This document shows positions 17,419 through 25,620 of a stretch of 64,000 bases of DNA, one piece after another. This stretch comes from Methyloterricola oryzae (GTDB lineage Bacteria; Pseudomonadota; Gammaproteobacteria; Methylococcales; Methylococcaceae). A program made the position numbers and the translations under genes. The stretch is taken from NCBI RefSeq assembly GCF_000934725.1, contig NZ_JYNS01000012.1, forward strand, positions 82,782 through 146,781, read 5' to 3'. Under the pieces are notes generated by a model that saw nothing but the letters and a program-made list of their open reading frames with translations, searched no databases and was not told where the DNA came from. Within the stretch, counting starts at the first letter, position 1; every line of letters starts with the position of its first letter.

Positions 17419-18687
17419 ATGGAACAAAAAGGGAAGCAGGATATCGCGGAGGTGGTAGCCGCCATCTACCGGACAGAATCTCGCCGCGTCTTCGCTACCC
17501 TGGTCCGGTTGCTGGGCTATTTCGACCTGGCCGAGGAAGCCCTGCATGACGCCTTCCGCGCAGCATTGGAGCAATGGCCCAGTCAGGGGATCCCCTGCCA
17601 GCCTCGGGCCTGGCTGGTCTCGACGGGTCGGTTCAAAGCCATCGATGCCCTGCGACGCCGGGCCCGATTTGAGCCATTGGATGATGCAGCCGACACTATC
17701 GATCCACGCAGCGAGCAGGAGACTGCGTGGATGGATAACGATGTGGAAGACGACCGACTGCGTCTGATCTTTACTTGCTGCCACCCTGCCCTGGCGCCCG
17801 ACGCTCGCATCGCCCTCACCTTGCGTGAAGTGTGCGGACTTACCACCGAAGAGATCGCCCGCGCCTACCTCGCGGCAGTGCCAACCATGGCCCAGCGCAT
17901 CGTGCGCGCCAAGGCCAAAATCCGCGACGCGCGCATTCCCTATCAGGTCCCGGCTCGGGAGGAACTGCCCGAGCGGCTGGATGCGGTTCTGCGCGTGGTG
18001 TATCTGGTCTATAACGAAGGCTATTCCGCCTCATTTGGAAACTCCTTGACCCGAGGCGATCTTTCCGATGAAGCGATTCGGCTCGGCCGCTTGATCGTCC
18101 AACTCATGCCGGAAGCGGAAGTCTTGGGTTTGCTGGCGCTGATGCTGCTGCATGAATCCCGTCGTCAGGCCCGGACTGCGCCTAACGGTGAACTGATCCT
18201 TTTGGAACGGCAGGATCGCCTCCTATGGGACTCCGCCAAAATTGCCGAAGGCATCGCTTTGCTGGAACAAGCACTGAACTCACCCCGCTTCGGGCCTTAC
18301 ACGCTTCAAGCCGCCATCGCCGCCGTGCACGCGGAAGCGCCAAGCAGCGGCGATACCGATTGGCCCCAAATCGTAGGTTTATATGACGTACTGATGCGAA
18401 TCGACCCTTCGCCGATCATCGCGTTGAACAGGGCGGTGGCGTTGGCAATGCGCGACGGCCCCGCAATCGGCCTTACTCATGTCGACGACCTCCTGGCACA
18501 GGGCGAATTGGCAAACTATCACCTCGCTCACGCCGCCAGGGCCGACCTATGCCGGCGACTGGGCAGAATTGCCGCCGCGCGTGAGGCCTACGAGCGTGCC
18601 CTCGAACTCGCCAGGCAGGAACCGGAGCGACGGTTTCTGCTCAGTCGGTTGCAGGAGTTGGCAAGGCATCCCGGCGGTGAGCGGTAA
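17419..18687 (+). CDS. ECF42-type RNA polymerase sigma factor with C-terminal extension
   Basis: A 422-residue protein starting MEQKGKQDIAEVVAAIYR. Sigma region 2 (residues ~10-85, LGYFDLAEEALHDAF, RAWLVSTGRFKAID) and region 4 (~110-170, ALTLREVCGLTTEEIA) are followed by ~240 residues of helical repeats carrying YNEGYSASFG. This extension and the YCII neighbours define group ECF42, which has no classical anti-sigma factor; none is present here. The extension is thought to control activity. ATG 17419 is used because sigma similarity starts there. Confidence 0.92.
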   Translation: MEQKGKQDIAEVVAAIYRTESRRVFATLVRLLGYFDLAEEALHDAFRAALEQWPSQGIPCQPRAWLVSTGRFKAIDALRRRARFEPLDDAADTIDPRSEQETAWMDNDVEDDRLRLIFTCCHPALAPDARIALTLREVCGLTTEEIARAYLAAVPTMAQRIVRAKAKIRDARIPYQVPAREELPERLDAVLRVVYLVYNEGYSASFGNSLTRGDLSDEAIRLGRLIVQLMPEAEVLGLLALMLLHESRRQARTAPNGELILLERQDRLLWDSAKIAEGIALLEQALNSPRFGPYTLQAAIAAVHAEAPSSGDTDWPQIVGLYDVLMRIDPSPIIALNRAVALAMRDGPAIGLTHVDDLLAQGELANYHLAHAARADLCRRLGRIAAAREAYERALELARQEPERRFLLSRLQELARHPGGER

Positions 18688-18739
18688 GCGTGTGACGGAG
18701 AAAAGGCTGCATCGAAGCCCTTTCTCCGGATTTCCCCGC

Positions 18740-19942
18740 TCAGAGCGAAAACAGCTCACGCAGCAATTTCAAGAATTTGGGCCCGACGCCTTTGACCTTC
18801 GAGACATCTTCAAACGTCGAAAACGGCCTTGCGGCGATGATGCTTTCTGCTGTCTTTCTGGGCACGCCTTTCAAGGATGCCAATTCATCCAGTGTCACTT
18901 GATTGATGGACGCACCAGTGACCGTGCTGGCGCTTTCCACCGGGCTGGGCTCGCTGACTTGGGCCGGTGACCTTTTGCCGTCCCCGAAATTGACTGTGAT
19001 GACATTGTCCTGATCGCCGCGCACCGCAATGCCCTTCTGCTTCACGACATAAGGGGCAGCAAAGTTGATGGCATCCTGCGTAATGTAAGCACTACCGTCC
19101 CACTCACGCAGCATCAGGCTTAGATACCAGGTACCCTCGGGAGCTTCGTGAAAATCTGCCTGAACGTTAAGATCCTGCACGAACTGCTGACCGTGAACCT
19201 GCCCGATGCTAACCCCAGCCAAGGCAAAGCCCTCAAAGTAGCCACCTTGATAGGGCTGATGAAGGGCCCACAATTCCAATGACAAGGTTCCACTGATATT
19301 GCCCGACTGACGTCGGCTGACAATTTCGCCAACATTCATGGAAATTCGGTTGTTCTGCAGGTCATAGCCACAGTTGCCTTGCAGAAGCAAGTCACCCGGC
19401 ACAGGTCTGGTGCCATGGGACTGAATGAGGGACTCGTTGCTGATCCAATGTCCCGTTTGGGCGTCAAAGTTGGCGGACTTCGTCTGCTCCACGAAGCTGA
19501 CATGGGTCACCGCCTGATTGCCGTATACCGCTTGCCCAGGGCGAGAATCGGTTCTGTAGGGGAGCGCGAAATTCACAAAGTCGCGGGTCTCAAAAGCGCT
19601 TCCGTTCCATTCCCGCAGCATCAAGGTGAGCTGCCAGGAACCTGCGGGTGGTTCCTGGAATGCCAGGTCCCACGTGCTTGGGCCAATGACGTGCTGGCCC
19701 CGCAATTCGCCGATGGCTATTCCCGCCAAGGGGATTCCGCAAAAATCCAAGCCCCGATAGGGTTCATTCAAGGCCCAAAGCTCGAGGGACAGGGTCCCGC
19801 TGAGATTTCCCGATGGGCGATTACTGAAAATTTCCCCAGTATTCAAGATAAGACGATTATTTGTAATTGTATAACCGCTCGTGCCATTAAACCCCAACTC
19901 TATCGATTGGGGATAGGTAACCAGATTTTGGATTGCATGCAT
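18740..19942 (-). CDS. Protein with two tandem ~115-residue repeats and C-terminal helix-hairpin-helix
   Basis: A 400-residue protein. Residues ~13-128 and ~185-297 are two copies of one unit; both contain SGTLSLELWAL, LAG(I/V)(A/S)IG, W(Q/Y)L(T/S)LMLREW(N/D)GSA and NFA(L/A)PY. A low-complexity linker leads to a ComEA-type helix-hairpin-helix (INQVTLDELASLKGVP, KGVGPKFLKLLREL, residues ~345-400). No signal peptide is visible. The repeats look like beta-sandwich units but I do not recognise the family; the HhH suggests DNA binding or a structural element. Confidence 0.8.
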   Translation of the reverse strand: MHAIQNLVTYPQSIELGFNGTSGYTITNNRLILNTGEIFSNRPSGNLSGTLSLELWALNEPYRGLDFCGIPLAGIAIGELRGQHVIGPSTWDLAFQEPPAGSWQLTLMLREWNGSAFETRDFVNFALPYRTDSRPGQAVYGNQAVTHVSFVEQTKSANFDAQTGHWISNESLIQSHGTRPVPGDLLLQGNCGYDLQNNRISMNVGEIVSRRQSGNISGTLSLELWALHQPYQGGYFEGFALAGVSIGQVHGQQFVQDLNVQADFHEAPEGTWYLSLMLREWDGSAYITQDAINFAAPYVVKQKGIAVRGDQDNVITVNFGDGKRSPAQVSEPSPVESASTVTGASINQVTLDELASLKGVPRKTAESIIAARPFSTFEDVSKVKGVGPKFLKLLRELFSL

Positions 19943-20029
19943 TGAAATGACTCAGTTATTGAGGAGGCGCCATTGTAGGGGAATAACGGAGCAATTCAAA
20001 CCCACACTCAATTAGAATCTGAGACGCCC

Positions 20030-20060
20030 CCTAATAGTGCGCCATGCAACCTAATAGTGC
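20030..20060. repeat. Two 11-bp direct repeats, 20-bp period
   Basis: CCTAATAGTGC occurs at 20030-20040 and again at 20050-20060, two helical turns apart, in the gap between the divergent genes at 19942 (minus) and 20328 (plus). The spacing suits a regulator binding one face of the DNA; no protein is assigned. Confidence 0.55.
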
Positions 20061-20162
20061 AATTATGTAAGCATCTGCTGACTCGGTTTCAGAGCCTCGA
20101 TCGGCTTTCTGGTAACCATACGGAGGATATGGCAGACATTCGGAGCCAGGGAGCTGCCATCG

Positions 20163-20270
20163 GGCAATTTGTGAATACTTCACAACTTTGATGGTGAATA
20201 GGATACGGAAGATCGGTTACCGACCATGGAGACTATACCCAACCCCGATGCGATTCTGATGAATTGAATT
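20163..20270 (+). repeat. Intergenic repeat copy A, upstream of a small secreted protein gene
   Basis: About 108 bp match 63885-63992 without gaps: 81 of 100 bases from GTGAATACTTCAC (20171) onward are identical. The first 40 and last 40 bases are ~90% alike, around a 20-base variable core. Conserved parts are the perfect palindrome GTGAATACTTCAC, a second GGTGAATAG and the block GAGACTATACCCAACCCC. It ends 57 bp before the ATG of the gene at 20328, so it may be a promoter or leader element. Confidence 0.8.
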
Positions 20271-20327
20271 ACGAGTTGCCTTCGGGACATAAGGTCGAAT
20301 CGAACACACACTGGAAGGAGAAGGTTC

Positions 20328-20624
20328 ATGGCAACTTGTAATGGTCGTACCGTTCTTGTCTCGATTATCACTGCTTGCGCACTGCTGGCGCCGTTGAGTG
20401 CCGCCCAGGCCCAAGGGAAATCCGGCGCGAACAGCGTTGCTTTGGATGCTCAAAGTCCTGCCATCAAGAACCTTTCCGCCCGCGGAAGCATCGCGAAGGT
20501 GCCGGGAACCGTGCAGCAAACCCGCAATCTTTCCGCCAGGGGCAGTCTGGCGCAGGTGACGCCGACTCAGAAGAACGAGCCGAAGGCGACCTTGAATGCC
20601 GCAGCCGATATGGCTGGTCTTTAG
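20328..20624 (+). CDS. Small secreted protein with internal NLSARGS repeat
   Basis: A 98-residue protein with a signal peptide (residues 1-28, ending AAQAQ) and a mature part carrying two copies of NLSARGS(I/L)A(K/Q)V about 21 residues apart. GGAGAAGG sits just before the ATG. It is preceded by the repeat element at 20163-20270. There are no cysteines in the mature part and no recognised family. The rest is Ala/Gln/Thr-rich and probably unstructured. Confidence 0.7.
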   Translation: MATCNGRTVLVSIITACALLAPLSAAQAQGKSGANSVALDAQSPAIKNLSARGSIAKVPGTVQQTRNLSARGSLAQVTPTQKNEPKATLNAAADMAGL

Positions 20625-20995
20625 GCGCACGCTCCATCGAATCGGGCGCTTCCCAGCCGCAACTCAGCGCCGGATTTAGAACTCGTTCTTGAACACGCTT
20701 CGTCCAGGGAAGGACGACCCTCAAGCGAGCTTTGATTTCAAACGGGGGAAACGGGCAATCAATCCCCGGCTCTCCGCGTCGCCCTCAGGCAGACTCCAGA
20801 TTTCACTTCTTCAATTTTTCGATCTCGCCTACATGCGTGAGACCCTCAGTCCGAGTTCGGCAGCCAGCTCGATCCGATCTGCTGGCAGAGGAATGGTCGC
20901 AAGTCTGTCTCGCGCTACAAACTTCAACCCCCGCCATGTTAAGGTTTCAGACTGCCCCGAGGACTTTCCCCCTCCACCAAATCCGCAGTGTGCCC

Positions 20996-22036
20996 ATGAA
21001 TCAAGGCCCCCAATTTGCGAGCGATAACTGGTCCGGGCTATGTCCGGAAGCCATGGAATTTTTCGTCCGGGCCAATGCCGGCAGCGCGCCCGCATACGGG
21101 AATGACGAGTGGACTTCGCGCGCCGCGGACGCCATTCGCGAACTATTCGAGCACGATGCGGAGATTTTCTTCGCCTTCAATGGCACGGCGGCGAACAGCA
21201 TGGCGCTGGCGCATTTGTGCCGGCCCTATCAAGCCGTCATCTGCCATGCCTGGTCACATATAGAGACCGATGAATGCGGAGCTCCTGGATTCTTCACGCA
21301 AGGCGCGCGCCTGCTGCTCGCCAGGAGCCAGTCCGGCAAGCTGACACCGGACGCCGTCGAGCAACTCGCAAGCCATGATGGTGACTTCCGCTTTCCCAAG
21401 CCAGCGGTCTTAAGCCTCACCCAGTCCACCGAGGTCGGCACCATCTACACGCCATGTGAGATCGCCCTGCTCGCCCAGCTAGCCCAGGAGCGGAACATGA
21501 AAGTCCATATGGATGGTGCGCGCCTGATGAACGCGGTCGCGGCGCTCGCTACGAGTCCCGCCGAGGCAACTTGGAAAGCCGGTGTGGACGTCTTGAGTCT
21601 GGGCGCTTCCAAAAATGGCGGCGGAATCGGTGATACGGTCGTCTTCTTCGACCGAGAATTGGCGCGTGACTTTGAGTTTCGCTGCAAGCAAAGCGGCCAG
21701 ATGGCCGCCAAGATGCGCCTGATCGCTGCGCCCTTGCTGGGCCTGATCGAGAGCGGCGCATGGCTCCGCAACGCCCGCCATGCCAACGAATGCGCAGCTT
21801 ACCTTGCAAAGCGATTGAGCCAGGTGGGCGTCGAGCCGAGGTTTCCGCCAGAGGCCAATGCAGTTTTCGTTCAATTGCCGGAGCGCGCAGTGGATGAACT
21901 CCGCCATCGCGGCTGGCCACTTCATGTCAGCGCTTGCCACGGGGCGGCGCGCTTCATGTGCGGATGGGATACGACCCGGGAGCAAATCGATCTTTTGCTC
22001 AACGATCTCGAGCAATCCCTCCGCAATCAATCTTGA
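20996..22036 (+). CDS. Low-specificity L-threonine aldolase family PLP enzyme
   Basis: A 346-residue fold-type I PLP enzyme starting MNQGPQFASDNWSGLCPEAM. HAWSHIETDECGAPGFF and MKVHMDGARLMNAVAALATSP are threonine-aldolase signatures, and LSLGASKNGGGIGD carries the PLP lysine (SK). It cleaves L-threonine or L-allo-threonine to glycine and acetaldehyde in the cytoplasm. ATG 20996 is chosen because the family N-terminus begins there; an in-frame extension reaching back to 20732 looks non-coding. Confidence 0.93.
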   Translation: MNQGPQFASDNWSGLCPEAMEFFVRANAGSAPAYGNDEWTSRAADAIRELFEHDAEIFFAFNGTAANSMALAHLCRPYQAVICHAWSHIETDECGAPGFFTQGARLLLARSQSGKLTPDAVEQLASHDGDFRFPKPAVLSLTQSTEVGTIYTPCEIALLAQLAQERNMKVHMDGARLMNAVAALATSPAEATWKAGVDVLSLGASKNGGGIGDTVVFFDRELARDFEFRCKQSGQMAAKMRLIAAPLLGLIESGAWLRNARHANECAAYLAKRLSQVGVEPRFPPEANAVFVQLPERAVDELRHRGWPLHVSACHGAARFMCGWDTTREQIDLLLNDLEQSLRNQS

Positions 22037-22218
22037 CTGGTTAAGATCACTGCCCCCCCTTGCATTGCGCCCGACTGTTGAAGACTCGGATCGAGGCGCC
22101 AACCGAACCTGCCTTGCTTCGGCGGCACGCATGCGTGAATCCGCAACTTCGGACAAGTGGTATTCCTCTTTCGGGCTTAACGGGACTGAATGCGCTCAGG
22201 TCATGCTCGCCCGCGCTT

Positions 22219-22674
22219 TTACAGGCGCCCCAACTCCTCCGCATCCGGCAACACGATGATATGGATTTGGGGTTTTACCCGAACAGGATTTCCACTGGAA
22301 TCGAATCCGAAAAGAAATGTCTCCACCTCGACGAAATCATCGATGCCAGGCGTCAGTTTGTGAGTGATTTCGGCGTAAATTTCCTCGGCAACCCGCTGCG
22401 CGGCCTCATTCCGGGTATGGAATACATCAGCGATTTCCCAATCGGCCCCATTCTTGGCAGCGGCATGAATCACCTCAACCTCGGGCACAAGATAGCCTTC
22501 GCCGAATTCGGTGACAAGCGCACACGACTTGAAAGCCTTAGCGACTTCCCATACCGTCCTGCCCGCCCGCAACAGCTCGGGAATTGCGATATAAGGGTCG
22601 CGGCGTAAGCGCTCCCCAATCCGCCTCAGCGCCGGTGTATCCCAAAGTTGATCGAAGAACTCATCGTCGGACAT
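22219..22674 (-). CDS. Hypothetical protein, 151 residues
   Basis: A soluble acidic protein starting MSDDEFFDQLWDTPALRRIG, rich in Glu/Asp and without signal peptide or membrane segment. It has a mixed alpha/beta pattern (YLVPEVEVIHAA, VETFLFGFDSSGNPVRVKPQIHIIVL). Family not recognised. An in-frame ATG 24 codons upstream exists, but the added residues are basic and Pro-rich and look non-coding. It is convergent with the threonine aldolase gene. Confidence 0.6.
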   Translation of the reverse strand: MSDDEFFDQLWDTPALRRIGERLRRDPYIAIPELLRAGRTVWEVAKAFKSCALVTEFGEGYLVPEVEVIHAAAKNGADWEIADVFHTRNEAAQRVAEEIYAEITHKLTPGIDDFVEVETFLFGFDSSGNPVRVKPQIHIIVLPDAEELGRL

Positions 22675-22864
22675 TCTCGTTTTCCGCGCGCTTGCTGCCG
22701 GTCTTGGGACAGGAGCATACCGGAATGGCCGTGTCTCTGAATGCATTCACGCCCACCGATAGCACCGAATGGACTATTGAATCAATCGGCGCAACGATGG
22801 CCCGAGAATCCAAAGCCCCTATGGTAAGATCAGCCGAAACCCTGGATCATGCGGAGAATTTGAC

Positions 22865-23056
22865 GTGAGTGAGTGGCAACCCATCGCATCGGCACCCAAG
22901 GATGGCACCGAAATTCTGGTCTGCAAGGCGGGGTCAGAGGAGCTGGCGGAATTGATTTCTTGGAACCAGGTTTTGCTGCGCTGGCTGGACCGTAACGCCG
23001 AACCCTACTTCGGCGCTACCCATTGGATGGCAATACCGCCATTTCCCGGGCACTGA
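22865..23056 (+). CDS. Small DUF551-like protein
   Basis: A 63-residue protein starting from GTG, M-S-E-WQPIASAPKDGTEILV, ending with ATHWMAIPP. This opening and closing pattern (W.PI..APKDGTEILV ... THWM.LP) is typical of the small DUF551-like proteins found in phages and islands. GGAG lies ~10 bases before the GTG. It is in an accessory region with several broken genes. Confidence 0.6.
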   Translation: MSEWQPIASAPKDGTEILVCKAGSEELAELISWNQVLLRWLDRNAEPYFGATHWMAIPPFPGH

Positions 23057-23317
23057 GCTTTGCAAGATTCCGCAGCGGCAACGACGCGCTTGCTGGAATC
23101 GGCCGGATCAGGTGCCATTCCGTGCGCTGTTGCTTCCACCCGGCGCAATCGGATACGCCGACGACTTCAGGCGCGACGGTACAGGTGTGTCCATTTTTCC
23201 ACTGGCATCACAGCTACCACGGCGCTGCGACATGCGCAGATTGCGATGCCGCAATTCCTGCAATGCGATAGGCCCGACTCAGCCATTACGGCGCAGGCAA
23301 CGACAGCTTCCAAGTCA

Positions 23318-23557
23318 ATGAACGATAGAAATGAGCCTTTGGGCGAAATCGAAGCCATCCATTTACTGCGGACGGAGCTACGCCGGCTGACGGAGGCACT
23401 GGAAACCCTCATGGCAGACGGATTCCCGATGCGACCCATGTCTGGCAGCCGCAATGGCGTCGAGGAGTGGGAACGATGGCACCTGGACATGGAGAAGCGT
23501 ATCGCCGACGCTCAAAAGGCGCTGACCCGGACCGAGTTGTTGAGTCGCGACAGCTGA
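23318..23557 (+). CDS. Hypothetical small helical protein
   Basis: A 79-residue charged protein starting MNDRNEPLGEIEAIHLL, with two helical stretches (LRTELRRLTEALETLMA and EWERWHLDMEKRIADAQKAL) suggesting a coiled-coil dimer. The start is taken where coding-like composition begins; the frame stays open upstream but the added sequence is Arg/Ala-rich and unlike protein. Family not recognised. Confidence 0.45.
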   Translation: MNDRNEPLGEIEAIHLLRTELRRLTEALETLMADGFPMRPMSGSRNGVEEWERWHLDMEKRIADAQKALTRTELLSRDS

Positions 23558-23630
23558 AGCAAAAAAGGCTTGCTTCAACCCATTCTCTACAAGATCCTGT
23601 CCAGCCCGCTGGCCAACACCCGACAGACGC

Positions 23631-24089
23631 ATGAAATCAATCGCCGCCCTCAGCCTTCTAGCGCCGCTCTTGTTCACCGGTTGCAGTTCCATCAACTCGG
23701 AAATCAAGGATTCCGAAAACCGCATCGAAGAACAACATCTGCTGGATGCCGGATTCAAGATCGTGATCGCGGACACCAAGGAGACTCAGGACATGATGAA
23801 TACGCTGGCTCCTGAAGCTATCACCCGGATAGAGCGGCCTGAGGGCGTTTTCTACATCTACGCCGATCCGGATACCTGCGCCTGCCTCTATGTGGGTCGC
23901 GATATTGAATTTCAGAAGTTGCAGCAACTGGCCGTTGATCGCCAACTATCCGATCAGGCGATGATCGCCCACGAGTTGAGTGAAGACCAGCAGTCCGGTT
24001 GGGGAACCATGACGCCGTGGGGATATTGGGGAGGGCCCGATGCATGGAACAATAATCCAAATGGCACGCCGGCATGGGATCCGCATTAA
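23631..24089 (+). CDS. Putative lipoprotein, unknown family
   Basis: A 152-residue protein with lipoprotein signal MKSIAALSLLAPLLFTGC. The mature part has an acidic helix (residues ~20-37), a central fold with DTCACLYVG, and a Trp/Gly/Pro/Asn-rich tail (WGYWGGPDAWNNNPNGTP). It resembles no family I recognise. It is followed immediately by an IS remnant, so the true C-terminus could have been altered. Confidence 0.65.
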   Translation: MKSIAALSLLAPLLFTGCSSINSEIKDSENRIEEQHLLDAGFKIVIADTKETQDMMNTLAPEAITRIERPEGVFYIYADPDTCACLYVGRDIEFQKLQQLAVDRQLSDQAMIAHELSEDQQSGWGTMTPWGYWGGPDAWNNNPNGTPAWDPH

Positions 24090-24124
24090 ACTGGGGTCTA
24101 CGCCAATTGGTGTGGAATCGGGTT

Positions 24125-24391
24125 TCATGTTGGTGGTGTTGCCGGGACATAGGGTGAAGCGAGCAAATGGGCGAGTTTGCCGACATCGGGGTAAATCACA
24201 TTCAGCAGGTTTTCCAGATTGCGATAGCCTCGAGCGCGGGCAATGGCCGCTTAAATCTGGCTGTTGATCGACTCAGCGGCGGCATTGGAAATACCCTGCT
24301 TGTAAGCGTTGATGATCACCTGAAAGTGCTCACGAAAGGTCTTTGCGGGGCTTTTAAAGGCGCCAAGCCACAACGCCGGGCTCATGAGATC
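24125..24391 (-). pseudogene. ISL3-family transposase C-terminal remnant
   Basis: The minus strand encodes FREHFQVIINAYKQGISN, AAAESINSQI, a TAA stop, then AAIARARGYRNLENLLNVIY, ending in TGA. This is the characteristic ISL3 transposase C-terminus (N..AES.NS.I.....RARG.RN..N). Only ~90 codons survive and one is a stop. Bases 24098-24115 (GTCTACGCCAATTGGTGT) probably belong to the old terminal repeat. Confidence 0.75.
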
Positions 24392-24464
24392 CTAGCTGTG
24401 TAAAGCTGTCCGCGACCTGGAGCATTACGGCCATTCCGCGCCGGGACGGCCGGTGAAGTTCGCA

Positions 24465-24653
24465 TTACTGCCGTCCTTGCTGAATACGCCGCTGCATCGA
24501 CCTTAGCCGCTGTTCGGCAGTCCCGATATGCAGACATTCACCGTGAACCTCGAATTGTTCCGCTAACTCGGTCAGGGTCTTGTCGCTTTTGATCGTCGCC
24601 AGGGCCACCTTGGCCTTGAAGGCCGCCGAGCGATTCCTTCTCTTTCGTTTCAT
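24465..24653 (-). pseudogene. IS3-family transposase OrfA N-terminal fragment
   Basis: The first ~36 residues (MKRKRRNRSAAFKAKVALA, then LTELAEQFEVH) are a typical IS3-family OrfA helix-turn-helix. After EVH the sequence is unrelated and stops at residue 62, so the element is truncated. Sequence at ~24718-24745 (CTGTCCGATTTTTCGGGG...) may be the old inverted repeat. No OrfB is present. Confidence 0.75.
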
Positions 24654-24825
24654 CTTCTGGGCTCAGGATCTGCCCTCTCGCGGGGGCGGTGATTAGAACA
24701 GAGACTTCACTTCAGCGGCTGTCCGATTTTTCGGGGCCGGTTCTGTTTGGACCTACAAGCTGGTTAGGGCATGTACGCGTCATCCGAATTTTGGGAGAGC
24801 AGACGTTCGTGAGTTGCTGGGGCAG

Positions 24826-25055
24826 TTAGGATCGAAGGCGCGAACTCGGAAGGTTGCCTTTATCAGGGATTACTGACCAGTCTTGCAAGCTGAGCCCAGT
24901 TACCCGCTGAAACTCGCGGGTGTTTTTGGTCACCAGAACTGCGCGTAATCCGAGCGCGTGGGCGGCGATGAGGAAACTTCGTCGGTCCAATGGGCGTGCC
25001 CTGCGCTTGTAACGTCGCCCTAAATGGGCCATAGGGGCGGGCGGACTCCCGGTCG
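24826..25055 (-). pseudogene. VapC-like PIN-domain toxin, 3' remnant with frameshift
   Basis: Reading with one frameshift near 24970 gives FDRESARPYGPFRATLQAQ, GTPIGPTKF, then LIAAHALGLRAVLVTKN, TREFQRVTGLSLQDW. This is the C-terminal half of a VapC PIN domain; the N-terminal active-site aspartate region and the vapB antitoxin are absent. Its 5' edge is fused to a gst fragment at about 25055, which indicates a deletion. Confidence 0.78.
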
Positions 25056-25532
25056 AAAGGTCTGTGTCGCTGAAACGAGAGCCCGTCAGATGGACCTTGT
25101 CTCGCAACACCTCATTCAAAACCTTTCCTACTGCAGGTGAAAGTTATCCCGGGCGAAGGCGACTTAAGTGGGTAGCCGCTCTTCAACCCGATACAGCGCC
25201 GTATGCCGGCGAATTTGCCACAGGGGTTGCTCCAGTTCGGTCGAGCGGAACAGGCGTCACTGGTCATGCGTAGCACGTTGGGCAGTCCCCGGCGTCGGAA
25301 TAAAGCCCCGATCCGCATATTTCTCCGCCAGCTATAGGCAGATAGCGACAGACGCCGACAACACCAAATCGCCATCGACCAGCACTGGGACGCGTCCATA
25401 AGGATTCAGTTTCAGGAAGCGTGTGTCGCCCTGGGAGAGTCTCACGGGTATCGCTTCGAAGTGCACTCCTAGCTCCTGCAATACCCATCGGCAACGAGCC
25501 GACCGTGTGCGCGGCGTCGAATACAGTTTCAT
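25056..25532 (-). pseudogene. Glutathione S-transferase remnant
   Basis: Starts as an intact GST N-terminal thioredoxin fold (MKLYSTPRTRSARCRWVLQE, LNPYGRVPVLVDGDL, SVAICL) then hits TAG at 25334-25332. The frame resumes LAEKYADRGFIPTPG, TGA (25259-25257), STELEQPLWQIRRHTALY, TAA (25167-25165), VAFARDNF, and after a frameshift VLNEVLRDKVHLTGSRF. The last C-terminal part is replaced by vapC sequence. Three stops, one shift and a deletion make it non-functional. Confidence 0.85.
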
Positions 25533-25620
25533 GGACAAGCTCGCCAACCTCACCGCCCAGGGGTGGAAGGTCAACGGAATCGGCGCCCCACGGCAATTCG
25601 GGGCAGCCATGGCCGTACCT

